A stretch of DNA of 60,000 nucleotides from Polytrichum commune (lineage: Eukaryota; Streptophyta; Polytrichopsida; Polytrichales; Polytrichaceae): contig OX485803.1 of assembly GCA_950295325.1 (NCBI GenBank), forward strand, positions 74,975,554 through 75,035,553. Direction: 5' to 3'. The translations under genes were made by a program, and so were the position numbers. Below the pieces are notes generated by a model, which had not been told where the DNA came from, searched no databases, and was given only the letters and a program-made list of their open reading frames with translations. The first letter of the stretch is position 1, and the number at the start of each line of letters is the position of its first letter. This document shows positions 44,163 to 55,722 of the stretch, piece by piece.

Positions 44163-46283
44163 TGTGAGGCCAAACCCCCCACCCTTAAGCGTCCGTAGTC
44201 CGAGTAGTGGGTTTGGGCTCACATTCCTCCGCGGTATTGGATTTGGACTTGGATGAGTCCATAGTGCAAGGTTCACCCTTCAAGTGGTCTTGGATTTAAC
44301 TGGAATTTCACTTTTAACAACTCAATGTACGATTTCAATACGTATGTGGAGAATGCACAAGTTAACTATGTTATTTTAACCTCCTTATGCTCGGGTGCTA
44401 TTTTGTCTTTGTTTGCTTCTAACGTCCATCCGGCTGCTTTAGCTACACAAGCCCTTAAGGATATCCCTCTCCTAAATGGAGTCCGTGCCGTTGACTCTAC
44501 ACTACCACTTGAACTATCACTTGTGTATTCCGTATCGCTACTATAAGAGGTCTCACTTGGTGTCTCCATACCGTACATAAGCCTTTAAGTATTAAGAAAT
44601 ACTTATGTGACTTATGTCAATCTCTCCCTCGCACCTTTGGTCTTTGCTTCCTTTGTCTTGCCATCGCGAGAGTGCTCCACATTCTCCATTAAGTTGTGCA
44701 CGTGGTTTATTTTTAAAGAGAGGATGCAAGTGTTAAAAAAAAACACTATTCTCTATAGTCAATCTCAAATACATTTACTTGTGAAAGCCACACATAACAC
44801 TAACTAGCATAATGTAACTAACTACTTGTCTATGAGCTAATTAGGTAGGCTATCTACTAAGCTCCTTCATGAACCCATCTCTTTACTTTCTAATTACATA
44901 AACCTAGCTCCTTCATAAACCCAGCTCCTTCATGAACCCAGCTCCTTCATGAACCCAGCTCCTTAGCTTCTAACTAAACAAACCCAGGTCCTTCATAAAC
45001 CCAGCTCTTTACTTTCTAACTAAACAAACCCAGCTCCTTCATAAACCCAGCTCCTTCATGAACCCACAACTTTGTAGTTGTAATCCCCAACTACCTCACT
45101 AATTATTCAAGCCCTTAACTAATCTTCCTACCTAATTTCCCTAATTTCTACTAACAACCCCTTTCTAATCACACAATTCTTCTCTAATCCTAAAATCCTA
45201 AAATCCTAGAGAGGAGAGGGGGAGAGAGAATTTCCTAACTTCACTAAGACTAACTAATCCACACAAGTATATTTTTGCACTCATCACAACATCAAGTGCT
45301 CAACTCTTAAACATGGAACTTGCAACCACGTGTATTCAAAATATGAACTTAAAGTACCACAAATTGGAATCATGAATTAACTTTAAAATCCTTCACGTCA
45401 ACACTAATTCTACCAAGAGGTCAAGCCCTCTTCAAGGCTAACAAGCCTTGGCTCTCAAACTAAAAACTAAGCACACACATGTGCTCCAATATGGCTTCCC
45501 ACACCCACACTTATAACTCGTGGGGTGCCTTGGAGCACAAAGGAAAGAGAGGATGAGTGAGGGAAGAATGAGGGATTATATAGTAAGCTTGAGGGGGTGA
45601 GCACCCTCAAGGCTCACGATAAGCCCTTGAGATTTCCTCCTACTTAGTAGGCGCCAATCCTATCTTCTAAGCCTTCCTCCCTCAAATGATCAACAAGGAT
45701 CCTAATTCGAACATTTAACTAGCCTTGGCTTTCTACCTACCACACTTTACCAAACTTGGGATGCTTCAACCCAAACTTAGCCTCCTTCGCTTTCCGCCGC
45801 CATAACTTTCTCCCCTTACTTTCCCAAATCGTCGCTCACCACTTAATTCAAACCACGATGCTTAACTCGTGATTTGATTGGTGCTTTGAGAATTTGCTTA
45901 TCCTCCACCTTGCATTCTTCCTTGGGCCTTCCCCATTAAGTGGCCATGATGAGGTGGTCCACTTGTGCGCTCCATGTGATCCTCCATTCATCCCAATTCG
46001 AATGCACTTGCCTCTTGAGTCACTTTGGTTGTCTCCATCCATTTGTACTAGCCTACTCACTAACTACTCAATCCAAGTTCTCCTTACCTATCCTCATTCA
46101 CTCAAATCCTTCCGAAGGTAAAAACACAATAACAACTCACATCCTAGCCTCTTACAACATGGTACTTCTAAGACTAACATTTCACTCTTTTTATATTTTT
46201 GTGAAGTAACATGCTACTTCAAAGTGCATCAACTAACGTTTCAAGGGTCTAAGACTAAATGTGGGCACCCTTTTGGGCTCACA
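44163..46283 (-). repeat. 3' LTR
   Basis: 2121 bp, TGTGAG...CTCACA. Internally, at 44857-45068, it has a cluster of 'cagctccttcatgaaccc' repeats. Confidence 0.97.
44857..45068. repeat. Short tandem repeats inside LTR
   Basis: About nine irregular copies of 'cagctccttcatgaaccc', some separated by 'ttctaactaaacaaa'. The same array is present at 54188-54399 in the other LTR. Confidence 0.85.
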
Positions 46284-46344
46284 TAATTGGCGACCATCGG
46301 GGGATGAATCCAAACATCTCTTGCTCCAAGGGTAAGTTGCCTAG

Positions 46345-49300
46345 TCAAGCTCGGTACTCCTTACATCTACTTCCCGATGTACGGGTAGGAAAGAGCTCAC
46401 CATTCAACGTTTCCAATTGAATTGAATTATTAGGAAAGACCTCATAGACAAGGTAAGGTCCTAACCATACCGCATTGAATTTCGCCGGAAATTCAAGCTT
46501 TCGTGCGTCTTGAATCATGACCATCATTCCCGGTGTTAGGGCCCTTCTCTTATGTCGTTTGTCGAAAGTAATCTTTCTCCTTCTTTGGATTGCCTCAATA
46601 TGTTGAGCCGCCATTCTCCTCCCTTCGTCGAGTGCTTCCAAATCGGTTAGTCGATTTCGTAAGGATTGACTTTCGGTAAGTCTCGTACTCACGGCCACCC
46701 TAAGTGACTCGACTTCATATTCGATTGGTAGTGTCGCTTCAAGACCATAGACTAAGGAAAATGGTGTAGCACGCGTAGTTACCTTATAGGTTGTACGGTA
46801 TGCCCAAAGTGCCGCCGTTAGTTTCGTATCCCAATCCCGCTTCGAGTCTATAACCGTCTTGCGTAGTATACTCACCAAAATTCCGTTAACCCTTTCCGTT
46901 TGTCCATTGGTTTGTGGGTGGTAGGGAGTAGTCTTCCGGTGATCAATTTTAAATTTCTCTGTCATCTCTCGAATCAAGTCATTCAAAAAGTGAGTACCCC
47001 TATCGCTTACTAGGATCTTCGGCACCCCGAACCGCGAAATTATGTTTTCGTACATAAATGTTGCCGCGTGTTCCGCCGTGTCGGTCTTCACCGCTTTGGC
47101 TTCCGCCCACTTGGTGAGGTACTCGGTTGCCACCACAATATATTTCATTCCTTTTGAAGATTGGGGATGGACCTCACCCACATAGTCGATGCCCCATTTT
47201 TCGAAAGGAATTAAGGGTAATGATACATGTAAAGGCATCTCCATTCTAAGGTCGTCTCGGGCATACCGTTGGCAAGCGTCGCATTTCCTTACATAGTCAT
47301 GGGCGTCCTTAAATAGTGTAGGCCAAAAGTAGCCCGCTCTAAGTATTTTTTGCCCGGTGAGTTGACCCGAGAAGTGACCGCCGCAAGCGCTATCGTGGCA
47401 AGCGATTAAAATCGCTTCAACCTCCGTTTTTGACACGCATCGTCGTAAAATACCATCGGACCCCCTTCTAAACAACCTATGGCCCACTACAACAAATTGC
47501 CTACTATTTACCCTCACCTTCCTTCTCTCTTCTTTTGTCCACTCTTTGGGCAACTTGTGGGTTGTTAGAAATTCCACTATGCCCGCATACCACTCCGGTG
47601 TAGAAGTGACCACAAAGAGGCTATCATCTACTAACATATCATTTACCGGATTTTTTCCTATCTCCTCCGACAACCTAGACAAGTGGTCCGCTTGTAAATG
47701 CATACGACCCGGTTTATATTCCACCGTGTAGTCGAATTCTTCTAATAACAAAACCCACCTAGCTAACCTACCACTTAACTCCGCCTTGTTAATTAGATAC
47801 TTGATAGCCATGTGGTCAACAAAAAATACAACCGGGTTGCACATGAGGTAATGCCTAAACTTTTTAACGGAAAACACCATGGCTAGGCACTCCCTCTCCG
47901 TTGTAGAGTAGTTTCTTTCGGCGGGGGTCAATTGCTTACTCGCATAAGCTATAGGTTGATCCTTCTCTTTTTCTCCCGTTGCTTGACAAAGCGCACTCCC
48001 TATTGCCACATTACTAGCATCACAATAGACGTGAAAAGGTTTACCCCAATTGGGTGGTATCAACACCGGATAGGTGCTCAACCTATCCCGCAATTCCTCA
48101 AAGGCTTTTTGACAAGCATCCGTCCACTCGAATTTGACATCCTTTTTGAGCAAATGGGTAATGGGCACCGCTATCTTTGAAAAATTAGGAATAAGTTCCC
48201 GGTACCATCCCACATGTCCTAACAACTTAGAGATCCCCTTGGAATTGGTTGGAGTTGCCAAGTCGCTTATGGCCGCAATCTTATCCGGATCGGGTTCTCT
48301 ACCTTTCTCACTAACAACATAACCCAACAACACTCCCTTATTCACTCCCAAAAATGTCTTATCCGGGTTCAATGCTAACCTCATCTTCCTACACCTAACC
48401 AATGCCTCCCTAACACAATGTAGGTGATCATCCACATTACTTTGTGTGCTAAAATCGTCCACAAAGACGGTCATGGATTTGAACAACAAGTCGGTGAAGA
48501 TATACATTACTAATCGTTGGAAAGTAGCCGGGGCATTACATAACCCAAATGGCATCACTACCCACACAAAAGTACCCCAAGGTGTAGTAAAAGCCGTTTT
48601 ATGGATATCTTGGAGGGCTATGGAAATTTGATTATAACCCGCATACCCATCCATAAAGGTATATCGCGAATGACCTCCAACCTCCTCAAGCAACAAGGTG
48701 ATAAAAGGTAAGGGGAAGTGATCCTTTTGTGTGCACGAATTCAATTTCCTATAGTCGACACAAACCCTTAATTTCCCATTTTTTTTCTTTACTAAGACCA
48801 TAGGAGAAACCCAATCCGTGATTTCCACCGGCTTGATAAACCCGGCCTTCAATAACCTTTCCAATTCCGCTTTCACCAACAATTGCAATTGAGGATTCAT
48901 CCTCCTCTCCTTTTGTCTAATTGGCCTCGCCCCCGGAATTAAAGGAATCTGGTGCTCTACCATTTCCCTAGGAATTCCCTTAAGCTCATCGTAGGACCAT
49001 GCAAAAGTATCACTAAACTCATCCACCAAATTGCTATACTCCCTAACCTCTTTCTCCCCCAATTTGGAGCCCATCTTCATTTGTCGGGTTTTTCCATTCT
49101 TTAATTTCACATCCACGTACCGCCAATCCGCTTCCGACACATGTGCTTGTTCCTCTTTGTTCCGATACCAATCGGAAGGCACATTGGGGTAATCTTTCAC
49201 ATCTTGACCTACAACTATCCCCGTAGACGTGGTCTTGAAATGTAAAGGCTCCTCCAATTTCGATGACTCAATAATCACATCCTCCTCTTGAGTCCCATCT

Positions 49301-52300
49301 ACATGAATTAAACTAACCTCACCCTCTTCCACGTCATCTACCCAAGGTGTTAACCCACCGCTAACCCACTCTTCCTCGGTGAGCACCTCACATGGCTCCA
49401 ACAATGAGCCCTCTCCTAAACTAACACTAGGAAATTCACTCCCTAAGCCTACTTGGTGAAATGTAACCATTACATCAACCTCGGACTCGGGGTACTCCCT
49501 TAGCCATTGGGCATAATCCCCATTATCCCCATAATTGTAAAAATTAGGACCTAGACTTCCCGAGCCCGAATCTATAACAACCCTTTGACCTTCGGGATGG
49601 ACGACTCCCACCAATGCCTTGCCAATCTCATTCTCGTTTAAGTCATCAATTTCCTTCTCCAATGGCAAATACATCTCCTTCTTCATCCATCCTTCTAATG
49701 AACCAATGGACACTATGACCCTATTACCCTCCGGACCATAAGTGATGGATGGTTTAGGTCCACCCCAATTGACCATAGCATTCGCCATCCGCAACCAAGG
49801 CCTACCTAGCAAAATGGGGAAGGTGTCCTTGTTGGAGTGCATTCTAATGACATGGAAGGTGACCAAGTACTCCTCACCTCCCGTAGTCATTCTACAATCC
49901 TTGATCATCCCCAAAGGCGTAGTCGAACTTTGATTTGCCATATTTATGACCAAAGGTGAAGGCCCCGTGAGTCCAAGTCCCAATTTTTTCATAGTATCCT
50001 CCGGTAGTATATTTAGACTACTCCCTCCGTCGACTAGCACATTAGGAACCACCTTATCTACTATAACAACTTCTATTTCTATAGCTTTCACGTCTCTTCC
50101 ACCTTGTGATTGGATCCTAGCGGCTATTTTAGCTTTCACCTTCCTCATCCTCTTGTGTACCGGCATTCCCTCCTTTAATGTTTTCCTTGCCGTGGGTGAA
50201 ATTTCCAATAGTTGGCCGAAAGTAATATCCGCCTTGAGTGTACTAAGGTCCGCCCACAAGTCGTACCCGGTAGATCTTTCCACCTTAGAATTACCCACTA
50301 CGTCGAATTCGTCTACGGGAACCCCCGGTCCTTCCCATTCACCCACATCGCTATTATCCAAGTCATGTACCGCATTAGTCCTCTCCCTATCTTGTAAAAT
50401 TATATTTTCCCTCTCCACATCCTTAGTAGCTCTTCTAGCTACCCTATCCAACTCGGAGAGATTAATCTCTTCATCCGAAGAGTAATTTCCTTGCTCTCCT
50501 ATTCCTACCTCCAACGGGGCATCCCCTCTCCTAGCCCTAGTAGTTACCGCTAGTGCAGGTGCTTCTTCAACCACACCCTTACCCTTCACTAACTCATATG
50601 TAATAGCATTGGTGTGAGGAGGCCATTGACTTTGCTCCTCTCCAATTCTCGTTGGGAGAGGAAGCATGTCATCACATGTGGCCTCCAACACTCCATCCAT
50701 GAACCTAACATCTTGGGAGTTAGATGGTCCCGGATCCGTTGGAGGCGCTTGTCTCCCGTTACTACCATTAGGTGGAACTCCTTGTCTATTTTGTATTGGA
50801 ATGTAACCGGTTGTAGTTTGCAAGCCCGCCGGTGGATGAAAAGTTTGCCTAGCATTACTATGGTCATAGTATAAGTTAGGTGGCCTAAGTTCATTGGCCG
50901 GTACTCCTTGTGGCCTAGCACCTCGCATATTATCCCTTGCTTGTTGTTGTGGATTAGCCACCGGGTAAGGGACATTAATTATTTTGTCCGGTTGGCGACA
51001 CGTATCCGAGGGATGACTTCCTCCACAATTGCTACAATTAAACTCTTGACCTTCGGACCAACATTGTCCTTGAGCGTGCCACCTTCCACAAAAGGGATGA
51101 AATTCCTTCTTCTCTAAATTTTGGCCACCTTGCCCTCTAGGTTGTGGTCCTCTATTGCTTCCATTTCCATAGTGAGGTGGCGCTTGACCTCGTTGATTTT
51201 GTTGAGGTGGGTTACCGTTTCCTCTTTGGTCACGGTTTTGTCCACTTCTACAAAATTGACGCGTGTGGCCCGGTTGGCCACATTGGATACACCATAATCC
51301 GGAAGAATGCCTACCCGACTCAACCGGGGGTGGAGGCCCCGGTTGTTGACTCCGGATCATTAATGACATTTGATCCGTGAGGCTTTGCATTTGTTTTATC
51401 ATAGCCTCTTGGAATCCTAGTTGGCTAGCACCTAGTCTTCTCTCAACCTCCTCCAAGTGTGGATCCGTTCTAGGGGCCGGTAGTGCCAAAAGAGGTGCCG
51501 GTTCCCTAACCGCTAAAGGTCGGGGACCGGTGTCCACAATGGCATATGGAATTTGGTTCTCATACTTAGCGGGTTCTACCGCTACCACCCTAGGGCGTAT
51601 GGGGATGAATTGTGGGATCAATTCATCCTCCCTTCTCCATAGCCTTTCGTGATCTTTATCCAAGTTTTCAATATCTCTAGCCGCACGCTTGGCATCCGCC
51701 AAGGTCAAGGGATTCCTTTCTAGAACACCCCTAATAGTTCCGGACTTAAAAAACCCTTGAATGAAAAATTGCTTTAGCGTGTCGTCGTTGAGCATGGTAC
51801 CCACAAATCTAGTGCACACTAAATCAAACCTCCTAATGTAAGCCGAAATTTCTTCCTCCCTTCCTTGCTTCAATGACGACAATGCCCTTAATGCGGTACT
51901 TTGACCCACTTCCGGCCTAAATTCGTTAAGAAACTCCCTTTGTAATTGTTCCCATCCCCTAAAATGTCCCTCGGCATGATCCCGATACCATTCATAGGCT
52001 TCCCCCTCTAGAGTGGTAGGAAACCACACTAACCAATAACCCGGGTCGGTTATGAGGAAGCTAGCCAACCGTTCGATATACCGTTCCATGTGCCGAGAGG
52101 GGTCCTCATCCTTGGTCCCATAAAATTTAGGGAGATGAGATGGCATATCCATCGCCGCTAAATTTTGTGGAACCACAATTGGTAGGCCTCTTGGCCTAAC
52201 CAATGGGTCTATTGGAGGTATAGGAGGTATGGGCGGAATTGGGGGTATGGGTGGTGGATCCATCCCCCGTTCCTCGGCCATGGTGACCGGTGAACTATTC

Positions 52301-52584
52301 AACAATCCCCTATCAACTTCTACCGGGAATTCTTCTCTAAGTGTGTAATTTTCCGAAGAAGTTTCACCACTCAATTTGGAGGGAGTGATCTCCTCTTCAA
52401 GTTGAGCTCCAAGTTCTAAGGTGTCTAGAATTGACCTAGTCCTAGGTTCGACGTTCAAACAACTCTCTATTCTAACATTATCTTGTTCTAATCTATCACT
52501 GATTTTAGAGGACCGCCTCTTTCGAGTAGATTTCTCTAGTCCTACTATCAAACTTGGTTTTTGTGAGCGAGTCCTACCTTGCAT
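46345..52584 (-). CDS. Gypsy gag-pol polyprotein, 2079 residues, uninterrupted
   Basis: Gag has a PPIPP repeat near residues 110-125, capsid at about 130-340, zinc knuckle CIQCGQPGHTRQFC near 435 and a second Cys/His cluster (CSNCGGSHPSDTC) near 515. Protease at about 850 has VLVDGGSSLNILP, where DGG replaces the usual D(S/T)G, as in some plant gypsy lineages. Reverse transcriptase has LRVCVDYRKLN, FGLCNAPATFQR and the catalytic VFVDD near 1373. RNase H has CDASNVAIGSAL near 1520. Integrase has an HHCC finger (about 1730-1775, ending CDACQ) and the D-D-E core (IDYVGE about 1800, VSDRGTHF about 1858, NGQTERVN about 1895). It ends after GPYLVYEVFPNNS with no chromodomain. ATG at 52584; stop at 46345. 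All catalytic residues appear present. Confidence 0.96.
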   Translation of the reverse strand: MQGRTRSQKPSLIVGLEKSTRKRRSSKISDRLEQDNVRIESCLNVEPRTRSILDTLELGAQLEEEITPSKLSGETSSENYTLREEFPVEVDRGLLNSSPVTMAEERGMDPPPIPPIPPIPPIPPIDPLVRPRGLPIVVPQNLAAMDMPSHLPKFYGTKDEDPSRHMERYIERLASFLITDPGYWLVWFPTTLEGEAYEWYRDHAEGHFRGWEQLQREFLNEFRPEVGQSTALRALSSLKQGREEEISAYIRRFDLVCTRFVGTMLNDDTLKQFFIQGFFKSGTIRGVLERNPLTLADAKRAARDIENLDKDHERLWRREDELIPQFIPIRPRVVAVEPAKYENQIPYAIVDTGPRPLAVREPAPLLALPAPRTDPHLEEVERRLGASQLGFQEAMIKQMQSLTDQMSLMIRSQQPGPPPPVESGRHSSGLWCIQCGQPGHTRQFCRSGQNRDQRGNGNPPQQNQRGQAPPHYGNGSNRGPQPRGQGGQNLEKKEFHPFCGRWHAQGQCWSEGQEFNCSNCGGSHPSDTCRQPDKIINVPYPVANPQQQARDNMRGARPQGVPANELRPPNLYYDHSNARQTFHPPAGLQTTTGYIPIQNRQGVPPNGSNGRQAPPTDPGPSNSQDVRFMDGVLEATCDDMLPLPTRIGEEQSQWPPHTNAITYELVKGKGVVEEAPALAVTTRARRGDAPLEVGIGEQGNYSSDEEINLSELDRVARRATKDVERENIILQDRERTNAVHDLDNSDVGEWEGPGVPVDEFDVVGNSKVERSTGYDLWADLSTLKADITFGQLLEISPTARKTLKEGMPVHKRMRKVKAKIAARIQSQGGRDVKAIEIEVVIVDKVVPNVLVDGGSSLNILPEDTMKKLGLGLTGPSPLVINMANQSSTTPLGMIKDCRMTTGGEEYLVTFHVIRMHSNKDTFPILLGRPWLRMANAMVNWGGPKPSITYGPEGNRVIVSIGSLEGWMKKEMYLPLEKEIDDLNENEIGKALVGVVHPEGQRVVIDSGSGSLGPNFYNYGDNGDYAQWLREYPESEVDVMVTFHQVGLGSEFPSVSLGEGSLLEPCEVLTEEEWVSGGLTPWVDDVEEGEVSLIHVDGTQEEDVIIESSKLEEPLHFKTTSTGIVVGQDVKDYPNVPSDWYRNKEEQAHVSEADWRYVDVKLKNGKTRQMKMGSKLGEKEVREYSNLVDEFSDTFAWSYDELKGIPREMVEHQIPLIPGARPIRQKERRMNPQLQLLVKAELERLLKAGFIKPVEITDWVSPMVLVKKKNGKLRVCVDYRKLNSCTQKDHFPLPFITLLLEEVGGHSRYTFMDGYAGYNQISIALQDIHKTAFTTPWGTFVWVVMPFGLCNAPATFQRLVMYIFTDLLFKSMTVFVDDFSTQSNVDDHLHCVREALVRCRKMRLALNPDKTFLGVNKGVLLGYVVSEKGREPDPDKIAAISDLATPTNSKGISKLLGHVGWYRELIPNFSKIAVPITHLLKKDVKFEWTDACQKAFEELRDRLSTYPVLIPPNWGKPFHVYCDASNVAIGSALCQATGEKEKDQPIAYASKQLTPAERNYSTTERECLAMVFSVKKFRHYLMCNPVVFFVDHMAIKYLINKAELSGRLARWVLLLEEFDYTVEYKPGRMHLQADHLSRLSEEIGKNPVNDMLVDDSLFVVTSTPEWYAGIVEFLTTHKLPKEWTKEERRKVRVNSRQFVVVGHRLFRRGSDGILRRCVSKTEVEAILIACHDSACGGHFSGQLTGQKILRAGYFWPTLFKDAHDYVRKCDACQRYARDDLRMEMPLHVSLPLIPFEKWGIDYVGEVHPQSSKGMKYIVVATEYLTKWAEAKAVKTDTAEHAATFMYENIISRFGVPKILVSDRGTHFLNDLIREMTEKFKIDHRKTTPYHPQTNGQTERVNGILVSILRKTVIDSKRDWDTKLTAALWAYRTTYKVTTRATPFSLVYGLEATLPIEYEVESLRVAVSTRLTESQSLRNRLTDLEALDEGRRMAAQHIEAIQRRRKITFDKRHKRRALTPGMMVMIQDARKLEFPAKFNAVWLGPYLVYEVFPNNSIQLETLNGELFPTRTSGSRCKEYRA

Positions 52585-53471
52585 TCCATAAGAATCGATC
52601 GACCCTCACTTGACCACACATAATCCTAGCAATTCCCCTCTTAATATTTTCACTTGTCTTGGTGTGGTTATAAATTTTTTAGGAGGTGAGGAAAAGAACC
52701 TGCAAGCCCACTTAGGTGAAAGAATCCCAATAGGGGATAGGCATGTTCATGTTAATTTTTTGGTTAAGTCGGAGCATCACCTCCGCACCTTCCCGCAAAT
52801 TAACACTCACCACAATACCGATTGTGAGGGGGTGACCTTCCGAGTAGATTATGTTAAAAGTCGAGGCTTCACCCTTCAACTTCTCACACCATCCACAATT
52901 TGGGAATTACCCTCTACAACGGATAACAACAATCACGAGTACAAAAGGCATTCCTTAATTAGTTAATGAGTTCACTTTGAAGAAATAAACATACCTTGAG
53001 CAATCGCATCCCCCTGTGAGTTAGCACTCCCCTCAATCGTGACTCAATGTAACAACACCATAAACTTTGTGAAATATTAATTTAATCTAGAGCATGAAAT
53101 GACAACTCCCAAAACTTTGAGACTCACCCCGAGGTGAGTGTCAAAGTTCAATGTCCTAAGGTGAATTTACCCTCTAATGTTTTAATGAGCTACTCGGTTA
53201 TAGGTTCCTTTTAAGTTCTTAGCAAATCCCCAAAAAGGTTGAGGACGTACCTTCGCCGCGCTCCTTCCTCAAAAATGAATTTGCGTAATTGACAATGCAA
53301 TTCATTCCAAGGAATAGTTGAAATACAATGAATTCAAATGTAACCCAAAGAGAGAATACTTACCGAGTTTCGGGTGCTCCTTCCCTTCTCTCAAGTTTGT
53401 GTCTCCAATTTTTCCTAGTTGCCTCCAAGTCTCCTAGTCGCCTCCAAGTCTTGTAACTACCTTCCGCTTCG

Positions 53472-53489
53472 CTCCCGGCGGACGCACCA
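53472..53489 (-). other. Primer-binding site
   Basis: TGGTGCGTCCGCCGGGAG begins four bases inside the 5' LTR. It is not the initiator-methionine type (TGGTATCAGAGC). The matching tRNA could not be named without a tRNA set. Confidence 0.75.
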
Positions 53490-53493
53490 ATTA

Positions 53494-55614
53494 TGTGAGG
53501 CCAAACCCCCCACCCTTAAGCGTCCGTAGTCCGAGTAGTGGGTTTGGGCTCACATTCCTCCGCGGTATTGGATTTGGACTTGGATGAGTCCATAGTGCAA
53601 GGTTCACCCTTCAAGTGGTCTTGGATTTAACTGGAATTTCACTTTTAACAACTCAATGTACGATTTCAATACGTATGTGGAGAATGCACAAGTTAACTAT
53701 GTTATTTTAACCTCCTTATGCTCGGGTGCTATTTTGTCTTTGTTTGCTTCTAACGTCCATCCGGCTGCTTTAGCTACACAAGCCCTTAAGGATATCCCTC
53801 TCCTAAATGGAGTCCGTGCCGTTGACTCTACACTACCACTTGAACTATCACTTGTGTATTCCGTATCGCTACTATAAGAGGTCTCACTTGGTGTCTCCAT
53901 ACCGTACATAAGCCTTTAAGTATTAAGAAATACTTATGTGACTTATGTCAATCTCTCCCTCGCACCTTTGGTCTTTGCTTCCTTTGTCTTGCCATCGCGA
54001 GAGTGCTCCACATTCTCCATTAAGTTGTGCACGTGGTTTATTTTTAAAGAGAGGATGCAAGTGTTAAAAAAAAACACTATTCTCTATAGTCAATCTCAAA
54101 TACATTTACTTGTGAAAGCCACACATAACACTAACTAGCATAATGTAACTAACTACTTGTCTATGAGCTAATTAGGTAGGCTATCTACTAAGCTCCTTCA
54201 TGAACCCATCTCTTTACTTTCTAATTACATAAACCTAGCTCCTTCATAAACCCAGCTCCTTCATGAACCCAGCTCCTTCATGAACCCAGCTCCTTAGCTT
54301 CTAACTAAACAAACCCAGGTCCTTCATAAACCCAGCTCTTTACTTTCTAACTAAACAAACCCAGCTCCTTCATAAACCCAGCTCCTTCATGAACCCACAA
54401 CTTTGTAGTTGTAATCCCCAACTACCTCACTAATTATTCAAGCCCTTAACTAATCTTCCTACCTAATTTCCCTAATTTCTACTAACAACCCCTTTCTAAT
54501 CACACAATTCTTCTCTAATCCTAAAATCCTAAAATCCTAGAGAGGAGAGGGGGAGAGAGAATTTCCTAACTTCACTAAGACTAACTAATCCACACAAGTA
54601 TATTTTTGCACTCATCACAACATCAAGTGCTCAACTCTTAAACATGGAACTTGCAACCACGTGTATTCAAAATATGAACTTAAAGTACCACAAATTGGAA
54701 TCATGAATTAACTTTAAAATCCTTCACGTCAACACTAATTCTACCAAGAGGTCAAGCCCTCTTCAAGGCTAACAAGCCTTGGCTCTCAAACTAAAAACTA
54801 AGCACACACATGTGCTCCAATATGGCTTCCCACACCCACACTTATAACTCGTGGGGTGCCTTGGAGCACAAAGGAAAGAGAGGATGAGTGAGGGAAGAAT
54901 GAGGGATTATATAGTAAGCTTGAGGGGGTGAGCACCCTCAAGGCTCACGATAAGCCCTTGAGATTTCCTCCTACTTAGTAGGCGCCAATCCTATCTTCTA
55001 AGCCTTCCTCCCTCAAATGATCAACAAGGATCCTAATTCGAACATTTAACTAGCCTTGGCTTTCTACCTACCACACTTTACCAAACTTGGGATGCTTCAA
55101 CCCAAACTTAGCCTCCTTCGCTTTCCGCCGCCATAACTTTCTCCCCTTACTTTCCCAAATCGTCGCTCACCACTTAATTCAAACCACGATGCTTAACTCG
55201 TGATTTGATTGGTGCTTTGAGAATTTGCTTATCCTCCACCTTGCATTCTTCCTTGGGCCTTCCCCATTAAGTGGCCATGATGAGGTGGTCCACTTGTGCG
55301 CTCCATGTGATCCTCCATTCATCCCAATTCGAATGCACTTGCCTCTTGAGTCACTTTGGTTGTCTCCATCCATTTGTACTAGCCTACTCACTAACTACTC
55401 AATCCAAGTTCTCCTTACCTATCCTCATTCACTCAAATCCTTCCGAAGGTAAAAACACAATAACAACTCACATCCTAGCCTCTTACAACATGGTACTTCT
55501 AAGACTAACATTTCACTCTTTTTATATTTTTGTGAAGTAACATGCTACTTCAAAGTGCATCAACTAACGTTTCAAGGGTCTAAGACTAAATGTGGGCACC
55601 CTTTTGGGCTCACA
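53494..55614 (-). repeat. 5' LTR
   Basis: 2121 bp, same sequence as the left LTR. On the minus strand TATATAA at 54913-54907 is the likely TATA box driving the element. Confidence 0.97.
54907..54913 (-). promoter_or_regulatory. LTR TATA box
   Basis: TATATAA in 'cttactatataatccc' on the coding strand, about 700 bases into the LTR, as expected near the U3/R border. Confidence 0.5.
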
Positions 55615-55619
55615 GCCTC
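55615..55619. repeat. Gypsy target-site duplication, right
   Basis: GCCTC. Removing one copy plus the element restores the reading frame of the methyltransferase exon. Confidence 0.95.
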
Positions 55620-55722
55620 CAACCTACACCGTAAGTATAACACATCACAAGTGTTTCTATTTAATTATTTTGGTGTTATTTGCATTGTATATAGTTTTAA
55701 CACAATTTACATTTTTTTGTAG

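Larger units (their letters stand above)
44163..55614 (-). mobile_element. Intact young Ty3/gypsy LTR retrotransposon
   Basis: Two direct LTRs of 2121 bp (TGTGAG...CTCACA), a 5-bp target duplication GCCTC, a primer-binding site next to the right LTR and a single uninterrupted polyprotein on the minus strand. Total length is 11452 bp. No chromodomain is seen after the integrase, so this is a non-chromovirus lineage. The LTRs look identical at every position I compared, including all internal frames at a constant 9331-bp offset. That implies very recent insertion. Confidence 0.97.

Noticed and set aside
44325-44546. Short frames repeated exactly at 44.3 and 53.7 kb
   Set aside because: They are identical because they lie in the two LTRs. 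They are not genes.
49946-50485. 179-codon plus-strand frame
   Set aside because: It is the opposite strand of the gag-pol polyprotein and its Ser/Thr/Leu-rich composition follows from that.
52610-52966. 118-codon plus-strand frame in the gypsy leader
   Set aside because: It is antisense to the element, has no recognised domain, and lies in the untranslated region between the primer-binding site and gag.
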